Assembly: GCA_035505915.1 (NCBI GenBank)
Contig: DATJQI010000043.1
Location: 1 to 64,000, forward strand
Direction of reading: 5' to 3'
DNA from: 40CM-2-70-7 sp035505915
Lineage (GTDB): Bacteria > Gemmatimonadota > Gemmatimonadetes > Gemmatimonadales > GWC2-71-9
Length of the DNA: 64,000 nucleotides
Shown: piece after piece, positions 1 to 8,400 of the stretch
Layout of the letters: each line of letters begins with the position of its first letter
Numbering within the stretch: the first letter of the stretch is position 1
Translations under genes and position numbers: made by a program
Notes under the pieces: model-generated
Database searches by the model: none
What the model saw: the letters and a program-made list of their open reading frames with translations, nothing else
What the model was told of the DNA's origin: nothing

Positions 1-41
1 TCTTTCAGGTCGATGCAGGGTTGGGTGATGATGTACGGCAT
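1..41 (-). CDS. fdxA: Ferredoxin FdxA-type, N-terminal fragment
   Basis: Only the first 13 codons lie in the window. They read MPYIITQPCIDLK on the minus strand, which matches the start of bacterial seven-iron (3Fe-4S plus 4Fe-4S) ferredoxins, including the first cluster cysteine at residue 9. The ATG is at 41-39, and an AGGAG Shine-Dalgarno (complement of 52-56) sits 10 nt upstream. Such ferredoxins are small soluble electron carriers. The gene is divergent from the TetR gene at 378, with an operator array between them. The family call rests on the short N-terminus alone, so the rest of the protein is not verified. Confidence 0.72.
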   Translation of the reverse strand, partial: MPYIITQPCIDLK

Positions 42-83
42 CTCGGCGGATCTCCTGAGGCGCGAGAGGTGGCGCGAACCCCA

Positions 84-111
84 AACGTAGATTGGGGTGT
101 ATCGCAGTCAA
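84..111 (-). promoter_or_regulatory. Candidate fdxA promoter
   Basis: On the minus strand TTGACT (111-106) is followed after 16 bp by TACGTT (89-84), giving a leader of about 35 nt before the fdxA ATG. The -10 box lies inside a 6-bp inverted repeat, CCCCAA (79-84) / TTGGGG (92-97). The TAnnTT form recurs upstream of other genes in this window. Confidence 0.4.
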
Positions 112-170
112 GGCCTTATGGTTGCGGGGTTTTCGGGCCTCAGGCGGAGACAGTGCGCGCGGCGCACTCA

Positions 171-186
171 GATACCGAGCGGTATC
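171..186. promoter_or_regulatory. TetR-type operator copy 1
   Basis: GATACCGAGCGGTATC is a perfect 6-bp-arm palindrome with a 4-nt centre. It is the copy nearest fdxA, about 60 bp upstream of the candidate fdxA -35 box. Confidence 0.65.
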
Positions 187-234
187 TGAAGCTTGTTTTG
201 CGGGCCGGGAGGTCGTGGCGAGGGTCGACGGTAC

Positions 235-250
235 GATACCAAATGGTATC
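235..250. promoter_or_regulatory. TetR-type operator copy 2
   Basis: GATACCAAATGGTATC has the same 6-bp arms as copy 1. Its start is 19 bp from the start of copy 3, so copies 2 and 3 form a closely spaced pair. Confidence 0.65.
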
Positions 251-253
251 TAG

Positions 254-269
254 GATACTTAACAGTATC
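254..269. promoter_or_regulatory. TetR-type operator copy 3
   Basis: GATACTTAACAGTATC keeps the GATAC/GTATC arms with T/A at the sixth position. It is the second member of the 19-bp-spaced pair with copy 2. Confidence 0.6.
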
Positions 270-340
270 ACCGCCGCTTGAGGTTACAATCAAACATCCT
301 TGCTAGAAGCCCTTGCTTGACGGCTAATCTCAAGGCGATC

Positions 341-369
341 CTGGCAAGTGAGATACGAAGTAGTATCTT
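341..369 (+). promoter_or_regulatory. Candidate tetR promoter (leaderless)
   Basis: CTGGCA (341-346), a 17-bp spacer and TATCTT (364-369) lie 8 nt before the tetR ATG. No Shine-Dalgarno precedes the ATG, so transcription probably starts at or next to the start codon. Operators 4 and 5 flank the -10 box. Confidence 0.4.
352..367. promoter_or_regulatory. TetR-type operator copy 4
   Basis: GATACGAAGTAGTATC has 5-bp arms with a 6-nt centre. Its right arm overlaps the TATCTT -10 box (364-369) proposed for tetR. It starts 19 bp before copy 5. Confidence 0.6.
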
Positions 370-370
370 A

Positions 371-386
371 GATACCTATGGGTATC
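371..386. promoter_or_regulatory. TetR-type operator copy 5, over the tetR start codon
   Basis: GATACCTATGGGTATC has perfect 6-bp arms, and the ATG of tetR (378-380) lies in its centre. Repressor bound here would cover the transcription start, which suggests autorepression. Confidence 0.65.
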
Positions 387-779
387 GTCCGTAAGCAGCG
401 CCGCGCCGAAACTCGCGCCCTGCTCCTCGAGGCCGGGCTGAAGCTCGTGGCTGAGCAAGGGCTCGAGCTGGCGTCCCTGGACCAGGTGGCGGACGCCGCG
501 GGCTTCACCAAGGGCGCCATCTACCGGCAATTCCGCTCCAAGCCCGCGTTCGTGCTGGCCATCTTCGAGCAATACGCGGCGGTCGCGCGGTCCGGCTCGG
601 GAGCCCGGCAGGCGCCCTGGTTCGTCCCGCTGACCCTGCAGTTCGCGTCCCAGGCCCTGCGGGATCCGCTGCTGCGAAGGCGCTTCGCGGTGGTCTTGGC
701 CGAGGCTCCGGACGGCGGGACGCCGGATGGCCAACTGCTGCGCGCCCTCGCGCGGGTCTTTCCGGCGCCCCCGGCGTGA
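378..779 (+). CDS. Short TetR-family transcriptional repressor
   Basis: This 133-residue protein has a typical TetR DNA-binding domain at about residues 11-58, with the helix-turn-helix around LASLDQVADAAGFTKGAIY and the following YRQFRSKPAF. The ligand-binding and dimerisation half is only about 75 residues, well below the usual 180-220 residue total, so the protein is either a compact family member or C-terminally truncated where it meets the convergent kinase gene (stops 20 bp apart). The start codon sits inside operator copy 5. The five upstream palindromes suggest that it represses itself and perhaps fdxA. The inducer is unknown. Confidence 0.8.
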   Translation: MGIVRKQRRAETRALLLEAGLKLVAEQGLELASLDQVADAAGFTKGAIYRQFRSKPAFVLAIFEQYAAVARSGSGARQAPWFVPLTLQFASQALRDPLLRRRFAVVLAEAPDGGTPDGQLLRALARVFPAPPA

Positions 780-798
780 CGGCGTCAGATCCTTCGCG

Positions 799-3700
799 CT
801 AATGCTCCGCCGCGAGCCGGGCGATCCGGCCGCGCACATCCCTCACGATCGGCTGCAGCTCGGCATCCGCGTTCTTCCAGAGATCCACGAATTTGTTGTA
901 GTCGTCGAGCGCCTGGGCGCGGTCACCCCGGGCTTCGTGCAGCTCGCCTGCCCGCTTGTATGCCGGCCCCAGGTCCCACCCGTCATCCCAGAGCCGGAAC
1001 GCATCCGGCGTCGTGAGGTAGCGGTCGTAGTAAATGAGGGCCGAGTCCTGCTGGTGCATCTGGTCGAACACCGAGGCCTGTTCGAAGAAGGTGCACTCGC
1101 CACAGCCGCTCTCGTCGTGGCCGGCGCGGTACTCGGCCAGCGCGTCGGCGTACCGGTGCTCGGCGCGGGCAATCTCGGCCATCGCGATGTGCCGGCCCGA
1201 ATTCGCCTTCCGGACTCCCTCCGGCACGAGCCGGGTGTAATCCGTCATGAGCTGTTGGGCCTCGTCGGCCCGCCCGGCTCGGGCGTACACCTGCGCCAGA
1301 GCCGTGTAAGGTCGGTCGTAGGCCGGAATCGAGGCCAAGGGATGGCGGGCCAGGGCGGAGGCGATACGCTGCAGCCCATCGGCGGGCCGCTCGCGGTAGC
1401 TGATGTCGAACCAGGCCTGTGACACCGCGCCGACGATGTAGTCCGCCGGGAGCCCCCGCTGCTCGGCCAGCTGCATGGCGCGAAGGCTCGCCTCCACGGC
1501 ATCGCCGATCCGGCCTTGGGCACCGAGCGCGCCCGTCAGGGCCTGGGCGATGTACTCCTGGACGAACGGGCTCGAGGCGAAATCCGCTCGCATCTGGGCG
1601 ACGATACGCTGGGCCTCTGGATAGTTGTGGGTGGCCGCGGCGATCCAGAAGAACTGGCCTGGTGGGTTCGGGGAGTGCGGATAGGCGCGCTGGTACTCGG
1701 TTGCGATCCGGCGGGCCGCCGTGTCCTGTCCCAGGAGCAGCCTCAGCTGCACCGCCTGCTGGTAGCAGTTCCCGCAGCCGACCCGCAAGCCGCGGACCAC
1801 CAGGCTGTCCACGGCGGCGTACTCCCGCAGCGTGGTCAGCACGATCGCCAGGTTGTTGAGCCCGACGATGCTGTTGGAATCGATGGTCAGGAGGTCCCGG
1901 TAAGCCGCGGCCGCCCGCGCCAGGTCGAAATCCGCGAATTGCGAGTAATAGCCGATGGTCTGATCCCGCTCGCTGGGCGTGAGCCGGTCCCGATGCTGGT
2001 AGGCTTTCGTCGCCGCGTCCACCTGTTGCTGCGTCGACGCGTTGATGTTCCCGAGCTCCACCGCGAGCTTCCGCCATGCCATCGCGAATCCGGTGTCGAT
2101 GGTCACCGCCTGCTGCAGGAAGGGCACCGATGCCTCATCGTCTCCCCCCATCGCAATACGCACGCCTTCGGAGTACTTCCGCAGCGCCTCGAGGGACGAG
2201 GTCGTGACTTGCTCGAGGGCATCCGAGCTTCGGAGACTCGTCAGTGACTCGCCGATCCGCTCGCGGAGGTCCTTCGACAGCCGGTCGAGGGCCCCCAGCA
2301 GCGCCCCGTCGTTCTCGGCGTTCTCGCGAACCGCCGTGAGCACCGTCCCGTCGGCCGGGGAAATCACGCTGGCCGTGATGACGTACGCCTTCCCCACGGG
2401 GGAGATCTGGCCGGTGACGACGGCTTTGACGCCCTCGCGCTGAGCGAGCTCCATCGCCACCGCGCTGGTCAACGCGGTTCCGGGCGGCTTCTGCATCCGC
2501 TGGAGCGCGTTCCCCACCTGCCGGCTGTCCAGGAGCTGGACCGCCCGGGACTGCGAGAGGTCCACGCGGAAGGCTTCGGTGAGCGTCGGGCCGAGCGTCG
2601 AGTCCGCGCTGCGGTTCTCGAAGTCGGCCAGCACGATCTGGTCCTGCGCCTTGAGGCGTCCCTTGGCCACCAGCGTGCCCACGGAGCCGATGCCCAGCAG
2701 GCGCATCGCCATGTAGATCGCGGCGACCGCCGTGAGCCCCGCGAACGCGAGCCCGCCGCCGAGCAGCGCCTTCCGCCAGGTGAACCACTTCGCCAGCGGA
2801 TTGGTCGGCACATACCCGGTGGTATGCGCCAGCGCCCGCTTCCGCTCGAACACGCCCGTCACGAGCATGATCGGGAGCCCGATCACGAGCAGCACGCCGG
2901 CGCCCGCGAACACCCAGGTGGGGAGCCCCAGCTTCTGCATGAGGAGGTAGACGAGCGCGAGGACGAGGACGCCCGCGGCGCCGAACAGCGCCGCGACCCG
3001 AACCGGGTGGGCGCGCCGGATCGCGGCCTGGGTCCCGGACGACACCACCGGCACGCTGCCCGTGGGCGTCATTCCGCCCGACGGCGTCATCATGGCGTCG
3101 AGGAGCTGGACCATCTCCGGAGCCGACTGGGGCCGGTCGGCGGGCTTCTTGGACAGGCAGCGCATGATCAGGGCGCTCAGTCCGGGCGGCACCGTCGTCC
3201 GGTGCGCGAGCAGCGGATCGGGGGCCTGGGTGACGTGCGCCGCCAGCATCTGCTGGGGCGTCGACGCCGAGAAGGGCAGCCGCCCCGCCAGCATCTCGTA
3301 CCCGAGGACACCCGCGGCGTAGAGATCGGCGCGGTGATCGACGTGGGGGTCGGCCGCCGCCTGCTCCGGCGCCATGTACGCCGGCGTCCCCAGCGCCACA
3401 CCCAGGGACGTGAGGGAGGACGAGCCGCTCGAGGCCGCGACCGCCTTGGCGACGCCGAAGTCCGTGACCACGGCGTGGTTGTGCGAGATCAGGACGTTGT
3501 CGGGCTTGATGTCGCGGTGAACCACGCCGTGCGCGTGGGCGTAGCCGAGCGCGTCCGAGACGTCCCGCAGGATCCGGATCGCATCACCGATGGGGAGCTC
3601 CCCCTCACGCGCCAGCTTGGCGCGCAGGGACTCCCCCTCGACGAGGGGCATCGTGTAATAGAAGAGATCGCCGGTCTGACCCGCGGCGTGCAGGGGAACG

Positions 3701-3924
3701 ATGTGCGGGTGCTGGAGGGACGCGGCGAGCTGGATCTCGCGGCGGAAGCGCTCGACATTGACCCCGGCCGCCATGTCCGGCGGCAGGACCTTGATGACGA
3801 CCTTCCGGCCCAGGGCGAGCTCTTCCGCGAGGAAGACGCGGCTCATCCCCCCGCCGCCCAGCTCCCGCTCCAGGCGGTACGTGGACTTCAGGGCTTCCTG
3901 GAGTCGATCCTGCAGCTCAGACAT
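799..3924 (-). CDS. Membrane-anchored Ser/Thr protein kinase with TPR-like C-terminal half
   Basis: This 1041-residue protein has a complete Hanks-type kinase domain at about residues 16-278: glycine loop GGGGMSRV, Lys45, HRD 136-138 and DFG 155-157. A Ser/Thr/Pro-rich linker leads to three predicted membrane segments (about 310-329, 336-357, 387-409). The remaining 620 residues begin with a domain containing VLADFENRSADSTLG, followed by helical TPR-like repeats. This layout fits a signalling kinase with a second sensor or scaffold domain. With three membrane segments the C-terminal half should lie on the opposite side of the membrane from the kinase. Its substrate is not evident. No Shine-Dalgarno precedes the ATG. 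The adjacent TATCTT box suggests a leaderless mRNA. Confidence 0.9.
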   Translation of the reverse strand: MSELQDRLQEALKSTYRLERELGGGGMSRVFLAEELALGRKVVIKVLPPDMAAGVNVERFRREIQLAASLQHPHIVPLHAAGQTGDLFYYTMPLVEGESLRAKLAREGELPIGDAIRILRDVSDALGYAHAHGVVHRDIKPDNVLISHNHAVVTDFGVAKAVAASSGSSSLTSLGVALGTPAYMAPEQAAADPHVDHRADLYAAGVLGYEMLAGRLPFSASTPQQMLAAHVTQAPDPLLAHRTTVPPGLSALIMRCLSKKPADRPQSAPEMVQLLDAMMTPSGGMTPTGSVPVVSSGTQAAIRRAHPVRVAALFGAAGVLVLALVYLLMQKLGLPTWVFAGAGVLLVIGLPIMLVTGVFERKRALAHTTGYVPTNPLAKWFTWRKALLGGGLAFAGLTAVAAIYMAMRLLGIGSVGTLVAKGRLKAQDQIVLADFENRSADSTLGPTLTEAFRVDLSQSRAVQLLDSRQVGNALQRMQKPPGTALTSAVAMELAQREGVKAVVTGQISPVGKAYVITASVISPADGTVLTAVRENAENDGALLGALDRLSKDLRERIGESLTSLRSSDALEQVTTSSLEALRKYSEGVRIAMGGDDEASVPFLQQAVTIDTGFAMAWRKLAVELGNINASTQQQVDAATKAYQHRDRLTPSERDQTIGYYSQFADFDLARAAAAYRDLLTIDSNSIVGLNNLAIVLTTLREYAAVDSLVVRGLRVGCGNCYQQAVQLRLLLGQDTAARRIATEYQRAYPHSPNPPGQFFWIAAATHNYPEAQRIVAQMRADFASSPFVQEYIAQALTGALGAQGRIGDAVEASLRAMQLAEQRGLPADYIVGAVSQAWFDISYRERPADGLQRIASALARHPLASIPAYDRPYTALAQVYARAGRADEAQQLMTDYTRLVPEGVRKANSGRHIAMAEIARAEHRYADALAEYRAGHDESGCGECTFFEQASVFDQMHQQDSALIYYDRYLTTPDAFRLWDDGWDLGPAYKRAGELHEARGDRAQALDDYNKFVDLWKNADAELQPIVRDVRGRIARLAAEH

Positions 3925-3932
3925 GGGGGGCC

Positions 3933-3961
3933 AAGATAGGGGCGGGCCCCCGATGTGGCGA
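3933..3961 (-). promoter_or_regulatory. Candidate kinase promoter (leaderless)
   Basis: On the minus strand TCGCCA (3961-3956), 17 bp, then TATCTT (3938-3933) ends 8 nt before the kinase ATG. The same TATCTT-N8-ATG arrangement is found at tetR. Confidence 0.4.
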
Positions 3962-3972
3962 GCGAACGACGA

Positions 3973-5316
3973 TCAATCCGCCCCGACCGGCTCGCGCCGC
4001 GCCTGGGGCTCCCGGACCCCCAGATGGCGTTCGATTTCCCTCGTGATGTGCATCGAGCAGAACTTGGGCCCGCACATCGCGCAGAACTCCGCGCTCTTGA
4101 AGTACTCGGCCGGCAACGATTCGTCGTGCAACTCGCGGGCCCGTTCCGGATCGAGCGACAGCCGGAACTGCTCCTTCCAATCGAACGCGTAGCGGGCCCG
4201 GGACAGGGCGTCGTCGCGGTCTCTCGCTCCCGCGCGTCCCCGGGCGATGTCCGCCGCGTGCGCCGCGATCTTGTAGGCGATCACGCCCTCCCGCACCTCC
4301 TCGGCGTTCGGGAGGCCGAGGTGCTCCTTGCGGGTGACGTAGCAGAGCATGTCGGCGCCGTACCACCCGATCATCGCGGCGCCGATGGCGCTCGTGATGT
4401 GGTCGTAGCCGGGCGCGATGTCGGTCACGAGCGGACCCAGCGTGTAGAAGGGCGCCTCGTGGCAGATCTCCTTCTCCTTCCGGACGTTCATCTCGATCTG
4501 GTCCATCGGGATGTGGCCCGGCCCTTCGATCATCACCTGGACGTCCCGCTCCCAGGCCCGGGTGGTGAGCTCGCCCAGGGTCTCGAGCTCGGCGAACTGC
4601 GCTTTGTCGCTGGCGTCCGCCACCGAGCCGGGGCGGAGCGCGTCGCCCAGGGAGAGCGTCACGTCGTACTTCCGGGCGATCTCGAGGATCCGGTCGAAGT
4701 GGGTGTAGAACGGATTTTCCTGGTTGTGATGCGTCATCCAGTACGCGTGGAGCGAGCCGCCCCGGGACACGATACCGGTGACCCGGCCCAGCGCCAGCGG
4801 CACGTAGGCCCGCTTGATGCCGCAGTGCACGGTGACGTAGTCCACGCCCTGCTGCGCCTGGTGCTCCACCATGCCGATCAGGTCGTCGGCGGTGAGGTCC
4901 TCGATCTTCCCGATCTCCTGAACCGCCTGATAGATGGGAACCGTGCCGATGGGTACCGGCGACGCGTCGATGATCGCCTGGCGGATGGCGTCGATGTCGC
5001 CGCCCGTGGACAGGTCCATCACCGTGTCCGCGCCGTAGTGCACGGCGTGGTGGAGTTTGTCGAGCTCCCCGTCGATGTCGGACGTGACGGCGGAATTGCC
5101 GATGTTGGCGTTGATCTTGACCCGGGCCACGTTCCCGATGGCCATCGGATCGAGGCGCTTGGCGAGGTGCCGGACGTTGGCCGGGATGACCAGGCGGCCC
5201 CGGGCCACCTCGTCACGAATGGTTTCGGCCGGCAGGTCCTCCCGCTCGGCCACGCGCCGCATCTGCGGGGTCACGTCGCCCTTCCGGGCGAGGTGCATCT
5301 GGGTGACGCAATCCAT
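3973..5316 (-). CDS. thiC: Phosphomethylpyrimidine synthase ThiC
   Basis: ThiC is a radical-SAM enzyme that converts aminoimidazole ribotide to hydroxymethylpyrimidine phosphate for thiamine synthesis. The 447-residue product carries hallmark segments: GRLVIPANVRH near the start, NIGNSAV, DTVMDLSTGGDI, the EGPGHIPMDQ loop, and the C-terminal [4Fe-4S] motif CAMCGPKFC. An in-frame ATG 39 nt further upstream would encode MNLNRLTPAEG, but those codons lie within the TPP riboswitch, so the start is set at MDCVTQMHLARKG. The length suits the short bacterial ThiC class. Expression should be shut down by thiamine pyrophosphate through the riboswitch. Confidence 0.96.
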   Translation of the reverse strand: MDCVTQMHLARKGDVTPQMRRVAEREDLPAETIRDEVARGRLVIPANVRHLAKRLDPMAIGNVARVKINANIGNSAVTSDIDGELDKLHHAVHYGADTVMDLSTGGDIDAIRQAIIDASPVPIGTVPIYQAVQEIGKIEDLTADDLIGMVEHQAQQGVDYVTVHCGIKRAYVPLALGRVTGIVSRGGSLHAYWMTHHNQENPFYTHFDRILEIARKYDVTLSLGDALRPGSVADASDKAQFAELETLGELTTRAWERDVQVMIEGPGHIPMDQIEMNVRKEKEICHEAPFYTLGPLVTDIAPGYDHITSAIGAAMIGWYGADMLCYVTRKEHLGLPNAEEVREGVIAYKIAAHAADIARGRAGARDRDDALSRARYAFDWKEQFRLSLDPERARELHDESLPAEYFKSAEFCAMCGPKFCSMHITREIERHLGVREPQARREPVGAD

Positions 5317-5317
5317 G

Positions 5318-5399
5318 CTGACTCCCTCCGCCGGTGTTAACCGGTTCAGGTTCAAAGGGTGTATTCTCAGCCCGCGGTCCCCGCGGGCACCCCCGTCAG
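5318..5399 (-). promoter_or_regulatory. TPP riboswitch (THI element)
   Basis: The conserved THI-box segments follow in order on the minus strand: GGGGGUGCC, a GC-rich hairpin, GGCUGAGA, ACCCUUUGAACCUGA and GGUUAACACCGGCGGAGGGA. Closing helix P1 pairs CUGAC (5399-5395) with GUCAG (5322-5318). The GGAGGGAG Shine-Dalgarno of thiC (5329-5322) lies inside the aptamer and the ATG begins 2 nt after P1. Ligand binding should therefore block ribosome access directly, without a separate expression platform. Confidence 0.95.
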
Positions 5400-5425
5400 C
5401 GCGGAATCTACCCCCCCGGACGCCG

Positions 5426-8400
5426 CTACTCCACCAGCAAAGTGGCGATCTCCCAGGGATGGAGCGTCAGCGACACGGTCCGGCCATCCGGTGAGAGCGG
5501 CACCGGGGCCTCGGGGTCCTCCAGCAGGTTCGCGCGCCGCACCCGTTTCACCGGCCGGCCGAACGTGATCTTCGTCGTCACCGCCCGGCCGTGCCATTCC
5601 ACCACCCGCAGCGCCAGCGCCGGGAGATCCTCGGCCCGCTTCACCGCGGTGATGTAGACGTCGGGTTCGGATGAGGCCGCTACCGACCAGCTCCGGCCCG
5701 CCGGGCCGGCGTGCGCCGGGGCCGCGACGGCGATCATCGGGACGTTGAACGCCTGGGCCTCCCGCTCCGTCAGTCCGCGGCGCCAGTCTCCCGCGTGAGG
5801 ATAGATGGCGTAGCGGAAGCGCTGGAGTCCGCGGTCCGCGAGCGAATCGGGCCAGAGCGGCGCGCGGAGAAGCGACAGGCGCTGCGTGTGGCCGCGCGTG
5901 TCCCAGCCGTACTTCGAGTCGTTCAGGACGCTCACACCGAAGGTCGCGTCCGACAGGTCACCCCACCGGTGCCCGGGATGCTCGTACTTGGCGCGCTCGG
6001 CCTGGGTCCTGGGCGCCGTCGGCTGGCCGATGGCGCCGTAGCCGATCTCGTAGGTGGCGCTGTCCGCCGTGACGTTCCAGTTGAACGCCGCCTTCAGGAA
6101 CTTGTGGCGCTCGTGCCAGTCCACCCGGTTGTCGATTTCCAGGAAGGGCTCCCCGCGGCGGAGGATGATCCGTTGGGTGATGCGCGTCCCGTTCCAGGGC
6201 TTTTCGACTTCGATCCAGCGCTCCACCGCGTCCCCGCCCGCCCGCAGCGCCCGTACCGAGTCGACGGTCCACATCTGCCCCGTGAATCCGGTGTTCCAGG
6301 CATCCCACTGCGCCGGCTCGTCCACCAGAAGCTGGAGGACGTTGGCGCGCTCGTTCGGCGCGATCGCCTCCTTGCGGGCCTTCCGGTCGTAGAGCCGGGT
6401 GATCTCTCCGGTCGCCGGGTCGACGTCCACCGAGAGGAACTCGTTCTCGAGATGGGTCCGGGACCCCGCGAAGGAGCGCTCGTCGGGTGCCTGGCCGGCC
6501 CGCACCCAGAAGACGGCCGCGCCCAGGGACGGGACCGCGGTCGCGAGGAACCGGAGCGAGTCTCCGTGGATCACGGCGGGCTCGCTTCTCCCCCGGGCGT
6601 CGGCCGCCACGAGGGGACGGGCCGAGAGACCGCGCAGGGCGGCGGTCAGGGGGACGTCGACGTATCCGGTGCGGGCCCAGGACGAGGGATTGAACACCGC
6701 CACCGCGACGCCCCGCCCGCGGGTGTCGAGGCGGGCGGCCAGGTCGTACGCGGATCGGTCGCGGATGGCCGTCCCGGCCGCGGCGACCGAGTCGTACGTC
6801 GCCATCGCGTCCAGGTAGATGGCGTGGATGCCCGACCCCGGCAGCAGATCGTGGAACTCGTTGAAGAGCGTCTGGCGCCAGGCGTGTTCGATCGAGTCTC
6901 TGGGATACGGCGCGGGGTCGACGGTCGCCAGGAACTCCGCGGTACCGAGGAGCGTCTCGCTCTCCCGGTTGCGCCGTTTCATCCAGCTCTGCGTGGTGTA
7001 GGTCGCGCGGTGGTACTCGAGGTACAGCTCGTCGTCCCACACCGGCCACCGATCCATCGGGTGCGCGGCGCGGATGCTCGAGAGGGCGGCGGTGGGCCGG
7101 TCGTCCTTCAGGACCGGGAACGCGGGCAGACGGCCCAGGTCACCGCGCCGGTCCAGCATCTCGGCGGTCGGCCCGCCGCCGTGGTCCCCGACGCCGTACA
7201 GTACCAGCATGTGGTGGGCCGTGTCGGTGCGGGCGTTGTCCTGGAGCATCTGCCGCGCCAGCGTGGCGCCGTCCAGGTCGTGATCGTAGCCCCAGGGGTT
7301 GTACGCGAAGATCCTGGTGCCGTCCCTCCCCTTCCACACGAAGGCGTCGAACGGGAAGGTGGTCGAGTCGTTCCAGCGGATCTTCTGAGTGACGAAGTAG
7401 TCCATCCCGAGGCCGTGCCAGATCTGCGGCATCTGCCAGGGGTACCCGAAGGAGTCCGGCGTCCAGGCGACTTTCGACCGGCGCCCGGTGAGCTTCTGGA
7501 AGTACCGCTGGCCGTAGAGTCCCTGCCGCACCAGCGACTCCCCGCCCGGCAGGTTCTGATCCGCTTCGAGCCACCAGCCCCCGACGGCTTCCCAGCGCCC
7601 GGCGTGCTCGGCCGCGCGGATCGAGTCGAGGAGCCCCGGAGCGCGGGCGGCGAGCCAGTCGTAGTACTGCGCCGCGCTCGCGGCGAAGGTCATCGACGGG
7701 AACTTCTGCTCCAGCTTGAGCGCGGTGCGCCACGTCGCTTCGACCACACCCATGGTCTCGGGGTGCCGCCAGAGCCAGGCGGCGTCGATGTGCGAGTTCC
7801 CCACCAGGTGGATGGTGTCGCGGGCGAAGCGCGCCGAGTCGCCCGCGAGAGCGCGGGAGCTCCGGGCTTCGAGCGCGCGGTACGCCGACTTGTCCGGTGA
7901 CGTGATCGCGGCGAGCCACGCGCGCGCGTCCGGCCAGGGCACGGACCCGGTGGAATCGCCCAGCGCGGGCAGGAGGGTCAGATCGAGCGCGAAGTCCGAG
8001 TAGGAGCGGTCCCGCACGCGCGCCCGCGGATGATCCCACCAGGGGCGCGTCGAGTCACGCACGACCGTGATGTGGAGCGAGTCGTGGGCCACACACGGCG
8101 CGCAGAGCGGGAGCGTCCCGTCGGCGGCGGGGGTGCGGGCTTGTCCGTTCACCGCGTAACGGGCGGTGGGCCCGAACTCCGCGGCCAGGAGATCGACGGT
8201 AAGTCCCGCGAACGCCGCCGGCACCGACACGGTGGTCTCGAGCGTGGCGCCGTGGTCGTTCCACGCCGCGAACTGGATGCGGGAATCGAGCAGCGCCAGC
8301 ACCTGCGCCGGGTCGAGCGGCGCCGGCACGAGGCTGACCGCTCCAGACTGCCCGGCGCCGATGGCCGTCGACAAGACCGAGCCGGTGTCGAGCGCCACCT

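Noticed and set aside
21..281. Open frame of 86 codons in the fdxA-tetR gap
   Set aside because: It runs through the operator array and the fdxA start and has no family resemblance or ribosome site.
727..1422. Long plus-strand frame across the kinase C-terminus
   Set aside because: It is antisense to a well-supported kinase; GC-rich third positions create long opposite-strand frames throughout this window.
5317..5355. Upstream ATG giving thiC an extra MNLNRLTPAEGVS
   Set aside because: Those codons are riboswitch sequence and the ribosome site lies downstream of that ATG.
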